Positions 42,381 to 57,221 of a DNA stretch of 64,000 bases are shown in pieces. The position numbers were made by a program, and so were the translations under genes. Numbering within the stretch: the first letter of the stretch is position 1; every line of letters begins with the position of its first letter. The notes below the pieces were generated by a model, which saw nothing but the letters and a program-made list of their open reading frames with translations, had not been told where the DNA came from and ran no database searches. This DNA comes from Clitopilus passeckerianus (Eukaryota > Basidiomycota > Agaricomycetes > Agaricales > Entolomataceae), in the NCBI GenBank assembly GCA_944990035.1, contig CALYLX010000128.1:1612001-1676000 (forward strand), written 5' to 3'.

Positions 42381-45300
42381 GATGTACCAATGTCGTTGTG
42401 ATGCTGTTGCAATGAAGCTGTTGGTACTTCTCTCATGCTCGTCACCGATCGTGATCGTCCGCCCCTTGGTAAAGACCAAAAATACACTTACTTCTGCGAC
42501 TTGACGTCGTCATCCGCGATACCGCCTTACCCTCCACCACTCATGTCGCCATCATCCTATTTATTGCATGCATCATCACGATCACTGTACTCATCTGCAA
42601 CCAACGAAAATATCTATACTAGCCTAGGAGTGCTTTGTACCATTCATGCCATCTGGATTTTCTCGTGGACGCTTCGCCTTTCCGCTGCACTTAACCAACT
42701 TTTGCTTTACTTATTAACTTCGCAATTCATCGTTTATATTTATTTTTCATTGACATCTCTTTAGATTCTTAGTGCCTGTTCCCCGCAATCAGACGTATAT
42801 ACAATCTCGTGTACTTCTTACTATATCCCCCACCCGCTTGATATCCCTTGTATTGTACGCAATACAAAACAGCAACGACTTGGAACTATATTTTGGCGTG
42901 AAACACTCATGAACGTGTGGAAACGCATATACAATTAGGAAGCAGTTAGAAGCACCCACGGCAGCCCTAATCGCCAAACAGCATTCTCGACTCGTCGCTG
43001 ATAACTCATTGCTGACCATGTTCCACTTCCGGTGGATACACTGAACTCTTTGAAGTTTGAGGGAACCGGAGGATTGTGACGCCGTTTCGTCCAGCTGATT
43101 GTTTCTGACTTGTCAGAGAAAGGAGTTGTTCCGACGCCGAGATGACTCCATACATGGCCAGGCCAGTCACCGGTACTTCGTTCCGTAGTTCGACAAATTC
43201 CATTATCCCCCAGTTTATCCACAAATGGTTGCTTTATCTGGATACACAAGGCGCGCCGCCGAAATGCGGCGTATCTTAAATTACTCTTACTTCACACTCC
43301 TAATCGCTACCTTGTTCCACTAGGAATATTCAGCTTCCTGGGGCCAGTCCCCTTACTTGGATTTTTCTTGGGATCGCCTATGCCATGATATCGACTGAAA
43401 TTTGATTCCGCCAATGCACGTGTAATGCGCCCCAGAGCCGGACCGCGTGGCTTGTTCTACTTTACCCCTGCACCCGCAAGTGGCCGCAGGTCTGAAAACA
43501 GGGCCTCCAAGGACGAACGAGAAAACGGGTCAACAGCTTTTGAGGAACGTCCACTAAGGCCTGGTACCACTGGCACGTGGGTGCACACAGAGAGAGACGG
43601 CAGTGCCTGAACGCATCATATCGTCCCCGCCTATGCTGAACCTCGTCGGGCTCAAACGTCCGTGGATGTGCCCACCATGCTTTCTCGATGGGCCGAATCA
43701 TACGATTATGATAATGCAAATTACTCAAATTACTTGCTTTGCTCTGTCCTGACACTCTCTGGAGCGCTTACAAGGTTGAGCCTGGGACCTCGGAAACCGA
43801 GAGCGAGGAAACCATTTACCAGTTCTCGCATGCATATAGTTCAACTTGACGGTCTACAGATTGACTGTTTGTGCTACGCCCCCATAAGCCTCGAAAGGAA
43901 ACAAAACTCTGTTATGCCGAATGAGGCACCCTCAAGGGTAGTTAGGATGGGTCTGTCGACTGTGTTCACCTGAGCTTCTGTGATTGAGACAAGTGGGACA
44001 TTCCAGACCTCAGGTCATTCCAAAGGAGGTCGATGGCTTACCTCGAGATCATCCTGGCTTAGAGAAATACAAACTGCCGTTCTGGGTAGTAGAATTAAGC
44101 CTCTTGCCCATTCGTCGAGACTATTCCCGACCTCTGTATTGTAGACGAAGGCCGTTGCCCATGCTAAAGAGGGCTGGAATTCAATGGAAAAACAACGCCT
44201 GGGTCTTTCACAACTTTCATCGAAGGACGAAACCGACGAAAGGGAGCTTGCCGATCTCTGCCTAGAGACCGCACCTGTATTTCTGGCAGGGTCATATCTC
44301 CACGCCGTCGCCTTGAGGAGCCTGAAAACTATTTCTCGTGGTAATTCAAATGCTTACACCGTCTGAATTTATCTTTTTCTGAGACTGTAAAACCCATGGC
44401 AACTTCGACTTCACAGGAAAGTCTCCAATATAAGTCCGAAGCAAGGGTAGAACCCCTTGAAGTACCTTCGACTGACCTACAGTTACCGACTTGGTCCAGG
44501 CCCTGCAAGTATTGTATTCTCATCACTTGTTCCCCTTCTACGTTTGCCGAGAGGTCGCGCTCCCTCAGGCGTTGGTGCACCCTCACGTCACGGGGGTCTC
44601 AGATCCATAGGAGATTCAAGGAACTGCCACAAAATCTCGATGTTCGAATATTTCCATCCTTCACAATACGATAATATCTCCACCGCATGCGTAGAACTCT
44701 GCAGGGGAGACGCGCATAATTTCGCCAGCATCGTACAGTGTGTAGGTCCCCACTGGGCCATTTCCCCCTTGCAATACGTTTAGTTAACAAACCGTCCAGT
44801 ATGAGAATCTTCGTCTCGCTGTCAATAGTCTTGCTGCCATTATGGATATATTGCTGTTTTGAATTTCTGTTTTCAACTCATTCAGCCCTTGCGTGAAATA
44901 TCGTTCGACTGCCTTGAGGCTCTTACCGACTCGGACTTATTGATTGTGTCGCAATGCTATTAATGCCCTGAAAATAAGCCTCTGACACGAGTTTCTCCAA
45001 ACATGGTATTATCCCCATTTGTTCTACCTTCAACTCTGCCTTAACCTGACTCAACCCTGAAAGCCTTCGGCAACTTGAACCTTGACCCGTCATCGACTAG
45101 AACCTAACCCTCGTTAACCTCGATAAGACGCAGACCCTGACTGGGGAGAATAGTAGCCGAAACGTCCAAACACGCTTCGCCTTCAAAAGAGCGAGGGTCG
45201 TGAGTATTGCTCCTCACCTTCGGTCCCAATCTGGTATAATGGTGACTCAATCATATAGCTTCAAGCGGGCAAAGGATCTACTAGCTGTACCCAGTCTGCG

Positions 45301-48012
45301 AAGACCATTACACTACTTTCACCTCAATCTATTATCTCATTATACCTTGAGCCGGCAGCGATCTATCTCACCAATTTCGTCACAATTCATTTGCACAGTA
45401 AGCGTTAACGAGGCGTGCGACAATTGAATCTTGCGCCTTATCTCCTACAGAGCTCGTTTGTAGCTCAAAGATTGGCTACATTGTTCAGGGGCTCATACCT
45501 CAAGGCCTCAAGTCTGAGGTTTCCCCGGTCAGATGAGGTTTTCCTGACGTGTAACGCAAGAGATCGACATCGGCCAGCCGTCTATTGAAAACGCTGGCTC
45601 CGTCGGTTTGAAGGCACCTCTTAATAAGATAAGAAGCACTCAAACTCTGGCATTCAGAGAAGTTTAAGGGGTGCACAGGATTGAGCAAGCACGTCAAGCG
45701 ATAATGGTCACAAGGACAGGCATGAAACACAGAAGTTGCATACCATAAGAGGAAAGTTTGGATGAGCTTCAAAACAACACCGGCAGGCGCGTAAGACCAT
45801 GGAGCCACGGATGCATATGAGCATGGTTAAGGTACGAGCATCGCATGGACGGAAAACCATCGCTCGTCATCGGCAGCTGCGTTGGGAGAGCTTCTGGAGT
45901 CCAAGTCCCCTGGAATGGCTTCTCAATGCCAGATTATCTCGCTCTTGACCGATGTGGTCGGCAAGGTTGTGCCACGGAGCGTTATCTTACGGCCGACTCC
46001 CTGGGAAATCCCATATGTACTCAGTTGAAGGGAATCTCCACCAGATAATGGTGTAGGCGCAGACAGAGTATGTAATTGACCCACTGGCTTGAAACGATGA
46101 GCCATGTGAGCATTCACTTCGCTTGTGCTCCCGGGCCTGCTCCAAATATTCAGTTGAACATAAACGATTGTTCATTAGCCTTCGATGATTGGTATAATTT
46201 CACCATTTTATGAAGTCTACTCGCAGGATAATATTCACCTCAGAGTGGGTTGATAGGGAAACACATGCTCGTTCCGGCGGCATATTTTCGGTCTCTCCCG
46301 TGAACTCGTCAAGTAGATGATGCGCAGGCATCTCATGCCAGGCCCCGAGCAGCTTTGAGCTTCTCTGACACCGTGGTAACCCATTGTGGAGAGTTATTCC
46401 AACATACACGATTAGTGGCGTTTGCAATTTCAGACATACCGACTCTGGGATACCATGTGAGCAATTATGTGTTGCATGATAAGCCAAGAAGTCAGCCTGG
46501 AACCAATCGAATTCTCCGGGTGCGCAAATTCTTCCCCAAGGCACACTTCCAGCTGAAGAAGATCACAGACGGAACTCGGTATCGATCACATAAAGAAACG
46601 TCAGTGCCCGATCCATTCAAGCCCCATGACCTATGAAGTACACCTATTGAGGTCAACTGTAACACAAAAGTTAGCGGCAGATCCTTCGGCGCGTACATAC
46701 ATACTGACGCGGGGCTTTCCTATAATCACTTGGCCGTGCTCCACCGCGCCAGAATTGCACCGAGTATAGGATGCCTGGGCTTCAGGTATTCGGAATCTTC
46801 CTTGACTTCTATGCTGCCTTTCAGTGCACTTTCAAACTGTCACAGCTGGATTCCTACGGGAAAAGTGGATCATGTCACCTTAATTGTCCGAGCATTCGTC
46901 TGGGAGGTACCTATTATTCAATCGTGGCCATATGATCGGTGGAACTCAATAGGAGCTCCTACAGTGGGCTACTGGGCCCGTAGATTCATGCAAAACGCGA
47001 CCGGCGTATCACGCCATCCATAACGTAAAGATTCGTAAGATGATACGAGGAACAAGGATGTCCTTTGCCTGTATTGCTGATAGAAATCGCCGTAAGTTGT
47101 AGCTCGAGCGGTATCGATAAGTTGAACCCAGAGTGGGGAGGGATAAGAAGTGCCGACGGTTTTCGAATCTCGATGACATCAACTCACCTAACAAGAACAT
47201 TACCGCGTTCACAAGAGAAACTGCAGCCGGAGACTGCGGGAGTTCAGAGAAGACATCACTTCCAGTATTGGGATGCTTACGGGTATTCATGCTCCGGATA
47301 GAATGAAGGGTGTATATCGTAGGAGCTGCGATGGGATGCTGCGGCTGTGGAACCATGGCGGTCCTCAATTATGATCTGGCAGACTAGCTGCAGTGCGTCA
47401 ACGATCACATCGGAGTCGAGAACCAGCTAGCAGAATGGCCTGAGAAGGCATTGATTCTGACATTTGAGAATACAGGGTGTACGCGATGGATGTGAACCTG
47501 TCAAGGTGAATCCTTGCCACCCCTTAACGGTATGCGACACTGTCGGGATGTTCAAAGATCTCTGAGCTCATCCATCGAAGAGCAGCACTTTGTAGTTCCC
47601 AGTATTAGCCATCGGCAATGGCGAGGAAGACAAGGGAAGCCCTGGGCCTGAAATCCCAGTACGGAGAAGAATGTCCGGTTTAGTCGCTGAGCCCCAGGCT
47701 TTGTCTTGCCAAAAAATATTTTCTGCAGCTGGTTCTGTGCATTTGAAGGGATATGTACGATGCGTGGCAAAAGGTGTGAGCAATGACAATGACTTTATAA
47801 TGAAGGCTTTTCCTGAGATACTTGCGGCAGGCCACAGTTCAAATTTCGGCATTAACTTCAAAAGTCACGTGACGCAGAAGACGCACGAGTGACCGTTCGT
47901 GGGCTACGCTCTTCTCTGTACACTTATACCACGGACTGTCAGCTTGGTCCATTCGTCAGTTAATTAAAATCGTAAAGGCCCCCTGAAATACCAGGAAAAC
48001 CACTGATAAAAA
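42381..48012. other. Second long gene-poor region between GATA factor and PAP1
   Basis: The 5.6 kb start with the long, T-rich 3' flank of the GATA gene (to about 42830). From there to the PAP1 promoter only short unlinked frames occur on both strands. No transposon protein motif, tRNA or conserved exon chain is visible. The last 200 nt carry the E-box described separately. Confidence 0.5.
47865..47872. promoter_or_regulatory. Palindromic E-box TCACGTGA upstream of PAP1
   Basis: Perfect 8-nt palindrome containing CACGTG, about 140 nt before the PAP1 ATG. It is a classic bHLH (Cbf1/SREBP-type) site; binding here is inference. Confidence 0.4.
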
Positions 48013-50437
<2,425 letters not shown>

Positions 50438-51698
50438 AGGGATTGCGAAGCCCGCAGCGACGCCTGCATTGCCCCCCGTATCAGAAGGTTCGGGTTTGTA
50501 TGTCCCCCAAGAAGGAGCGGCAATCAAGTCACCTCAATTGCCCATCGGCGAGAACTTGGCTACTGTCAGTGCATCATAGTAAGGATGTCAATGGACTGCT
50601 CCTCGCTTCGCTAAGGATTGGTGGCCAACTGCCGTTGCCACGAAGAAAGAGGACTTGTTTTCTCCGCTATCTGTTCTATTCATCCCTCTGCCTTCTGATT
50701 CACAGGAACCTGGTTCAAAGAGCAAGGAACGCTTCTCCGATGTGCTTCGCCACGCTTTGTTCCGTAGAGATGATCATGGAATTCTTTGGCTTGCTATCCA
50801 GAATATACGACGTTACCGTCATAATCATGTACTTTCAATAGCCAGCAAACTGTATTTTATTAGATTATGTTATGATTATTTTGCATTTGACCCCATAATC
50901 AGCTGCTCACTGGATTCACATCAGAGTTCAACATTAGTAAACGCTGAAACACGCATTGACGCTGGCGGTGATTATCGAATTGAGGGAACATCTCATAATC
51001 ATAGAAGATTTACATATAAGTGGTTTCTCCATCGACTTCAGTAGATATTGCCTGGTGATCACGATCGAGTCCTTAGGACCTTAAGGCCCTAAGTCCGAGA
51101 ATTAAACGTATAGCCGGAAGCAATCTGCTCTTCATTGACGTGCTGCTTATCGGTGGTGTCAACTACCTCGCTACAGTCTGAGAGTCGATCAACATGGAAC
51201 ATCTCGACATACGGATGGAAGCATCCCAGCTGGCACGTTAAAATTAATTGGAGCGCGCCGAAGTAATGGATGCTCGAATTTCGACCTTTGATCCCCTTGA
51301 AACGTTTTGCAACGGGCAGGCTGTCTTCTCATCGGGTATGAGGAATAACTCAGCGAACGTGTGGCGGTCTGTCCACGCTGCCACACGTTGTGCCCCATGA
51401 GTGACTCGTGGGGATTGAGTGCTGTCAACCGGCCATTTCCCTGTCAGTGTCGAGGACTCCCAGTGTCAGGGCAAATAGAAAGCGATTGTAGAAAACCCGG
51501 AGCGAGGTAATGTTCAAAGGAAGCTCCGTGGTTCACATACTATCTCCCATGTACTTTCAAGCGAGCCATATTAGCGAGTGGCATCTTGCGAAGCTGGACG
51601 GCCTCGGCTGCCGTAGATCTGCAGAAAATCACAGACAACACAAAAAATTTTTGAATGCATACGGAGACAGCTAGATTACACGGCATAAAAATACAGAT
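50438..51698. other. Intergenic region with possible PAP1 C-terminal extension
   Basis: Just after the called PAP1 stop another frame continues in a Pro/Ala/Ser-rich, PAP-tail-like composition (GIAKPAATPALPPVSEG, then AAIKSPQLPIGENLATV) to a stop at 50577-50579, suggesting one more indel. The remaining roughly 1.1 kb to 51698 has no supported gene; a 129-codon frame at 50655-51044 shows no recognisable feature. Confidence 0.4.
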
Positions 51699-52642
51699 TT
51701 ACTCTGCGTCGAAAACCAAAGCCCTAACTTCAATGGACTGTCGATCTGGGGCCTCCTTGGGGCTGGTAGAGTCAAGGAATGCAGTGTGCGGGGTAAGCCT
51801 AGCTTTGTCCTCGTCAGAGTCGAAGCACTTGATGAGGATGACTTCTTCGGGCGTTTGGTCTGCGAGATAGTACCATTTGTGGCCGGGATTGTATTTCACC
51901 TGAGAGTCAAAGATCAATTTCTCTGTGGTAGATGAGAACGGTAGCTGAGAACGTACAGAGAAGGTGGCGCCTTCACGGTCCGGGTAGATATGCCTAGTCG
52001 AGACGAGGTCTTCGTCTTGCTTAAGTGAGAAGAAGTCCGCAACCGCCAAAGGGTGGTGGGCAACTGGGTTTCTAATGGGTCGCCAGACGTTGATGAGTTG
52101 CACCCTAGACTCCAAGAGGCGGTCGGCCTCATCTGGGAGGTGGTGGCGCACGCGAGCTTGGCTGGCGGTATAGGTCTGGTCTATGTGAACGCGTTGCTGG
52201 GTAATTCCTCAGCAACTGGTAAATTCAGAAGAGATTCTGGAATACTTACAACAGGCCCACGGTTGCTGGGCGTAGTAACTTCTGCATCGTAATTCCTGCG
52301 AATGGTGTGGTCAAAGATGAAGATGCGCTTGGCTCCGGTCTCCCTCTTCAGCAACTCTTCAACTTCTCTGTAATACTTGCTCTGAATCGCCTCTTCGTCT
52401 AAAAACTCTTTCTCCTCGCTGACATGCCGAATGAACTGGAAACCAGTCTTGTCGAGTCCGAACTTGTCCTCCTGGCCACGAGCATTGTGGATTACTGCAG
52501 GGCGAGGGTCCACGACAATGTTGGTCCTCGGGACGCCAGTAGGCGGTTCATAGACGTAGTTGTAGGGAGCTTCTTTTCCAGGTGCATAGTAGTTGAGAGT
52601 TGTAGGGATGTCGCGAGGAGGTAGGACTGATGCTGTTGCCAT
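51699..52642 (-). CDS. AsaB/GA4-desaturase-like family enzyme
   Basis: Two-exon gene for about 290 residues of the fungal family often labelled hydroxylase/desaturase AsaB or GA4 desaturase-like (CmcJ-like fold). Marks are GLDKTGFQFIRH, FDHTIRRN, then across the intron (GTAAGT donor near 52250, CCCAG acceptor near 52199) GPVQRVHIDQTYTASQARVRHHLPDE, VQLINVWRPIRNPVAHHPLAVAD, HKWYYLADQTPEEVILIKCFDSD and LTPHTAFLDSTSP. The HxD in VHIDQ and the HTAF histidine are candidate metal ligands. I chose the ATG at 52642 (MATASVLPPRDIP) over one 7 codons upstream. A TATA box lies about 95 nt upstream. Members occur in secondary metabolism, but no other biosynthetic gene is adjacent. The substrate is unknown. 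Confidence 0.8.
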
Positions 52643-52734
52643 TGTTGTTTCAGTGACACGCAAGGTAGACGCAGATTACTGGAAGGCAGAACGGAAAGGT
52701 GCTTGGTGAAGTCGAAGAGGCCTCGAGAGGTGGG

Positions 52735-52743
52735 TTTTATATA
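52735..52743 (-). promoter_or_regulatory. TATA box of the AsaB-like gene
   Basis: TATATAAAA on the minus strand, about 93 nt upstream of the ATG at 52642. The distance suits a TATA box plus a 50-60 nt leader and suggests regulated rather than constitutive expression. Confidence 0.55.
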
Positions 52744-53524
52744 GGAGAAGCATTGTGTTGGAGGTCAGGGGTATTTGTTAAGCTGCTTATGAAGACCGAC
52801 ACTACCTTTGTAAACTGGTCGATCTGAACCATTGTCGCCATTCAAGATCCCAGTGGTGTTAGAAGTTCCCATGCCGGAGTAAGAAAAGTACTTGTCAGAG
52901 AGGTATCAAGCTTAGGCCTCCAAAGACATGTCAAGGCTTGGAGTTATATTGACCAATGACCTAATAGCCAAGATGATACGAGGAATAAAGCTGAGCTTCT
53001 GCAATAGTCTACAAAGGTCACTTCCAAAATGCAGCAGGGACTGAGAGAATAGACATTGTGGTAACCCTGGTCAGGTGTCATCGTAAGTATATCAAGGCGT
53101 AATGAACGCCGACCAATCCTCCCGCAGGTATTACCAAGAGAAGGGTGCCCAGAGCAATCATTGCGCCATCGCCGCCATTATTCATACAGTCCATAATAGA
53201 GTAAGAGGCCCTTCTGCAGAAATGGCGCCATACAGATCCGCATAGGCTTTCAAGCATTCAGGTCTCGATTCTCTGCAATTCTGGCTGGCTTTATTTTGAA
53301 CACAAAGGTGAATGGCAAAGAGGTCGGATCCGACATCAGTGCTGTGGCCAATCACAGCCACCTGACTCCGCCTTGCATTGTTCATGGCCACAATCACAAC
53401 CAATACAAAAGACGGCTGAAAGCTCTCTGTCTTCACTGTGACGACGACAAACATAATTGTGGCAGGTAGTAACAGCTTTAAATGCGAAGATAGACCTCCC
53501 CACTCTCGATAACGACCTTCAACC
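52744..53524. other. Divergent intergenic region, no gene
   Basis: About 780 nt shared by the AsaB-like gene and the plus-strand hypothetical at 53525. It holds the upstream part of both promoters. The open frames here overlap the coding start of the hypothetical gene in other frames and look like shadows. Confidence 0.5.
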
Positions 53525-54460
53525 ATGGCACCCACGCTTCGGTCTGGACAGAATACCCCATCCAAGAATTCCACGGCTGGTGACTCTGCCCTTTCTACGC
53601 CATCCCGAAAGGCGCCTACTTGTTCAAAATGCAAACGCCCGAGGGCAGGTCACCCCCGTTCTGGTTGTCCGTTCATTGATCAGCGAGAGGACACGCCCGA
53701 GCTCACTCAGCCTGCATCGAACAATCTCGTAGATGCAATTGGCTCTATGGTTCTTGAACCCCCTTCTCCTCTTGAAGATACGAAGCCAGTTGTTACCCAC
53801 CGTCGAAGATCTTCCGTTCAGCCGCAAAAGCATGCAACCGTACAGTCCTTGAACAGTGAGGAGGTGGGAATTGTGGACAAGCTCTTGGACGGCGAAAGAG
53901 CTGAGGAGGGCGAAGACTGGATCACAAGATGGAGTCAGGGATTGACCACACCGACAAAGGTCATGAAACCCAGGATCAAAATGCCAGGAGCTCTTGATGC
54001 CCCATCCCCCTACAGCTCCTTTGCCACTGATCCAGCAGCTCTCCCAGCATCCCTTCCAGCCTCCCAAGCAGTCATATCTCACACCTCGTCGGGTCCACAT
54101 AATAGCCCACCACGAGCACAACCACTCACGAGATCCTTGAGTGCAGAAGAACGCGACATGTTCACGGCAGCCTTAACGAAATACTCGGATGCCACAGTCT
54201 ATGCCGTCCCAATTGCTGATGTTCTTTCATTGAAGGCCTCAGCAATCAGGATGAACTTCTTTGTTCGCGTAGTCGCAGGCAAGGATGGCTCCGATGATCA
54301 GGCTCTCCTAATTCTCGGGAAGGAAGAGGCTGCCGTCGAGCAGCTGGTGGCAAAGGTCGAAGCGGAACGTCAGAAGCCTGGACCGAGTAGGTTTAGTACT
54401 CTTGCAAAGGGTGTCGTTTTTGGTGCCATTGGAACCTTTGCAACGTTAGCTTTCACTTGA
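53525..54460 (+). CDS. Hypothetical protein with Cys-rich N-terminus and C-terminal membrane helix
   Basis: Intronless 311-residue frame, family not recognised. A Ser/Thr-rich start (MAPTLRSGQNTPSKNS) precedes a small knuckle-like motif, APTCSKCKRPRAGHPRSGCPF, with Cys-x2-Cys, a histidine and a further Cys. The middle is low-complexity with basic RRRSSVQPQKHA and acidic DGERAEEGEDW patches. A folded-looking segment follows (SLKASAIRMNFFVRVVAG, ALLILGKEEAAVEQLVAKVEAE), and the last 17 residues are hydrophobic (GVVFGAIGTFATLAFT), resembling a tail anchor. A tail-anchored adaptor is one reading, but this is speculative. The start is the first ATG, just after a CAACC context. Confidence 0.75.
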   Translation: MAPTLRSGQNTPSKNSTAGDSALSTPSRKAPTCSKCKRPRAGHPRSGCPFIDQREDTPELTQPASNNLVDAIGSMVLEPPSPLEDTKPVVTHRRRSSVQPQKHATVQSLNSEEVGIVDKLLDGERAEEGEDWITRWSQGLTTPTKVMKPRIKMPGALDAPSPYSSFATDPAALPASLPASQAVISHTSSGPHNSPPRAQPLTRSLSAEERDMFTAALTKYSDATVYAVPIADVLSLKASAIRMNFFVRVVAGKDGSDDQALLILGKEEAAVEQLVAKVEAERQKPGPSRFSTLAKGVVFGAIGTFATLAFT

Positions 54461-54824
54461 TATTTTGAAAACCCCTATATTTTTCTCCGAAAGTCGCCAG
54501 CATGTAGCACATATGTTACGTTATGCCTTTCCATGTATTCTTCAAGTAATACAGTTGTATTGGGTTTCCAACCCGAACTTTAGATGCGCAACCGATGCCG
54601 CTGCTGCTGGTATGGCTTGGATCAATTCTCAAAGGTCAGCTGGTGGAGGGGATGGAAGCATTAACCGGAGTCTATCGATATGATTATCTCCAAAAACCAT
54701 TCTATTACATCCACTCTGCTGTCCAACAATCTTCCTTGATGAAGGATGCAGGAAGTGACCATCCCATCCTGTGACACTCAAATCCAGGACCCCACCGGGG
54801 TTACAAAGAGCGGTGTACCATGCA

Positions 54825-57018
54825 TCATGACTGGCTCCTCCTGATCATCTCCTCAACCAAAGTTCTGGCAGCCTTCGCATCGGCCCTGCCTCTGCTCGCC
54901 TTCATCACCTGCCCGATGATCTTATTCAAGACATTCGTGTTGCCCTTTCTAAAAGCGGCAACTTCTTCGGGCATGGCTGCGATAGTACTAGCGCAGACAT
55001 TCTGCAGTTCGGATGCCGCACTGCTCGAGGTTGATGCCACCAGCTGCATCTTCTCTGCGAGCTCCTTGGCAGAGTTTCGTGATGGGTTTGCTAGCATGTG
55101 GCGTAGCAACATCTTCCCTGCAGTGCCTACGAGGTGGAGAAGAAGTTCAGTTCATGTCAACAAGGGGCGATATGGTTAGTACGGACCGGTGAGTACTTTG
55201 TCTTGAACAAGATCGATCAATCCGCCGAATTGCTCGACTGATAGATGGTTCTCGTTGAAAGTCTCCCGACGGGAAGCGAGTTGTCCAAGGAGTTCATGTG
55301 TCAACCTGGAGAATAAGGTATGGACCCCCTTGCTCAGCCATGTTGAAACCGATGGCGGCGTCAGGAAAAAATATTTACCAGTTCACAACCACCTTGGGGT
55401 CACGTCTTCGGGCCCCCTTAGCGCCATAACCTGCACACAATTTGTCAAAGTAGGCTACTGCTGTGTTGGCAGGTTCGCCGTCGTGTTGAACTTCACATGC
55501 ACTGTCCACATTGAGAAGCACCTCCACATCCCTGTCGGAGAGACCATATGAATCTTTCAGGCGCTTCCTGGTTTCCCAAGGGAGCTCCGGAAGCTGGCCC
55601 CTTACTCCAAGTAACCGTTCCTGTCGTAGAAAAATGTTAGAAAATTCTATGACCATTCGACGCCATGCTTTTTCACCCGTGAGAGGATGAGCATGCCTAA
55701 ATTTGGGTCCGGCATGTAGCGATAATCAGGAGCGTCCTCCTTGGAGCGCAGTTTGAAGGTTTCAAACCTGTGCTCATCAAACCCTCGGGTTTCTTGGGGA
55801 ACAGAAGCAGTGTCTGGATCTGCAGCAGACTCGATGATCGCGCGTTGGCGCTTTACTTCGCTGGCTGGAGAATATGGGCAGCTGATCTAGAAGAATTCTG
55901 AATGGAGTGCGGACGTACTGATGGCAGCCATCATGAACCGGACACTGTTCAAATTCTTGATTTCACAGCGTGTGCCGGGTGGTCGGCCAATTCTGTTGAC
56001 GGAAACATTGACGTCGCAGCGTAATGACCCCTTATTTGGAACGCATGAGCCGTGCCATCATGCTTGGATCGAATAGGATTTCATACTTGCTCCATATTCC
56101 CATCACTTGCCCCTACGGTACGGAGGACAGTTTGCAAGGCACGAACATAAGCTCCGGCTTCCTCTGGAGAGCTGTCGCGGGAGAAGCATTCAGAAAAGCA
56201 CAGTCGGGGGTACACAGACGAAAGGACACACCGAATGTCAGGCTCAGACACGATTTCCATCAGACCTGTTCCGGCTCTGTTGAGGTCGATATGGGATGTT
56301 CGGGTTCGCGGCATAAAAGTGGACTTGGCTGTATCCTGAGAAGACGATGAATATGGGGCAACCTCTCTCCACTTTTATAACGTACTTGCTCTAGCTGTAT
56401 TTGTTTGATTCGTACGTCGAATGGTGTCCCCGTCGGCGAAACTAAGCTCAGTTTACCACCACGAGCAATGGGCTCTTTATTTTCGCGTGTAAGCCTCCAA
56501 TAATGCCATAAGCCAGTAAAACCCACCATACTGTTGGGTAATTTGGTAGCCCGATGGTAAATCCGGATAGAAGTAATGTTTCCTGTCAAATGATGAATGC
56601 ATTTGAACGTCTGACTTGAGAGCTATGGCTGCTCGTAGAGCCAAGTCCACGCATTTCTGGTTGACAATCTAGTCGGCAGTATACTGAATATGTTTTCCTA
56701 GATTGTATGTCTTGGAAAGAGCTCACGGGTAATGTTCCGGGGAAAGCTGCATCAAACAGAGAGACATGGGTGTTTGGAGTTTCTCCCAAGTCAGAAGTCA
56801 GAGAGTCTGCAACAGTCTTGAACACTAGCAATATGGCGACCAGAGAGATGCGTACCAGAAAAGAGCTTCCGGCGCGACTTTATTTGAGCATGAGTTTCAA
56901 TGCCGATGATGACTTGCCAGCCCGGCCAGCGTTTGTCTTCTTCAAACTCACGAATGTCATGAAAAAGCCTGTATTGTCGGTAGTTCCTGGCTCGGCATTG
57001 CTGCAACAAACGCAGCAT
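54825..57018 (-). CDS. PET112: Mitochondrial aspartyl/glutamyl-tRNA amidotransferase subunit B (GatB)
   Basis: Subunit of the GatFAB-type amidotransferase that makes Gln-tRNA(Gln) in mitochondria. The N-terminus is Arg/Gln-rich and presequence-like ([19 protein letters not shown]), then [76 protein letters not shown], the active-site region [65 protein letters not shown] and the GatB/Yqey C-terminal domain ending [13 protein letters not shown]. Many 40-60 nt introns join with consistent phase; one in YQITQQ is unusually short (about 37 nt). It is divergent from the TRP-like gene, with 203 nt between ATGs. Confidence 0.93.
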
Positions 57019-57102
57019 GAACCCTCAGCAGAAAAACAAAGAACAAGAGTTCGGATGAAGGTAAATGGCCCGAAAACGGATTAGCGCAGTGACGGAGGGG
57101 AG

Positions 57103-57108
57103 CACGTG
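57103..57108. promoter_or_regulatory. E-box CACGTG in GatB/TRP-like divergent promoter
   Basis: GCACGTGC palindrome roughly midway between the divergent ATGs at 57018 and 57222. Possible bHLH site; no direct support. Confidence 0.3.
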
Positions 57109-57221
57109 CCCTGTCAATTGACTGTACAACGGCGAGTCGAGGCCTGGCGTAGCAGAACTCCACAATACCCTCCACAATACCCTCATAATTCAGCAAAAGG
57201 TCGCCCGCATCGTCGGGCACG

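Noticed and set aside
45080..45125. CTAACCC/GTTAACC-like motifs resembling telomeric repeats
   Set aside because: The units are irregular and few, inside ordinary intergenic sequence.
46200..46544. 114-codon minus-strand frame in the second gene-poor region
   Set aside because: No splice partners, domain or repeat relation; length is within what chance gives in non-coding DNA.
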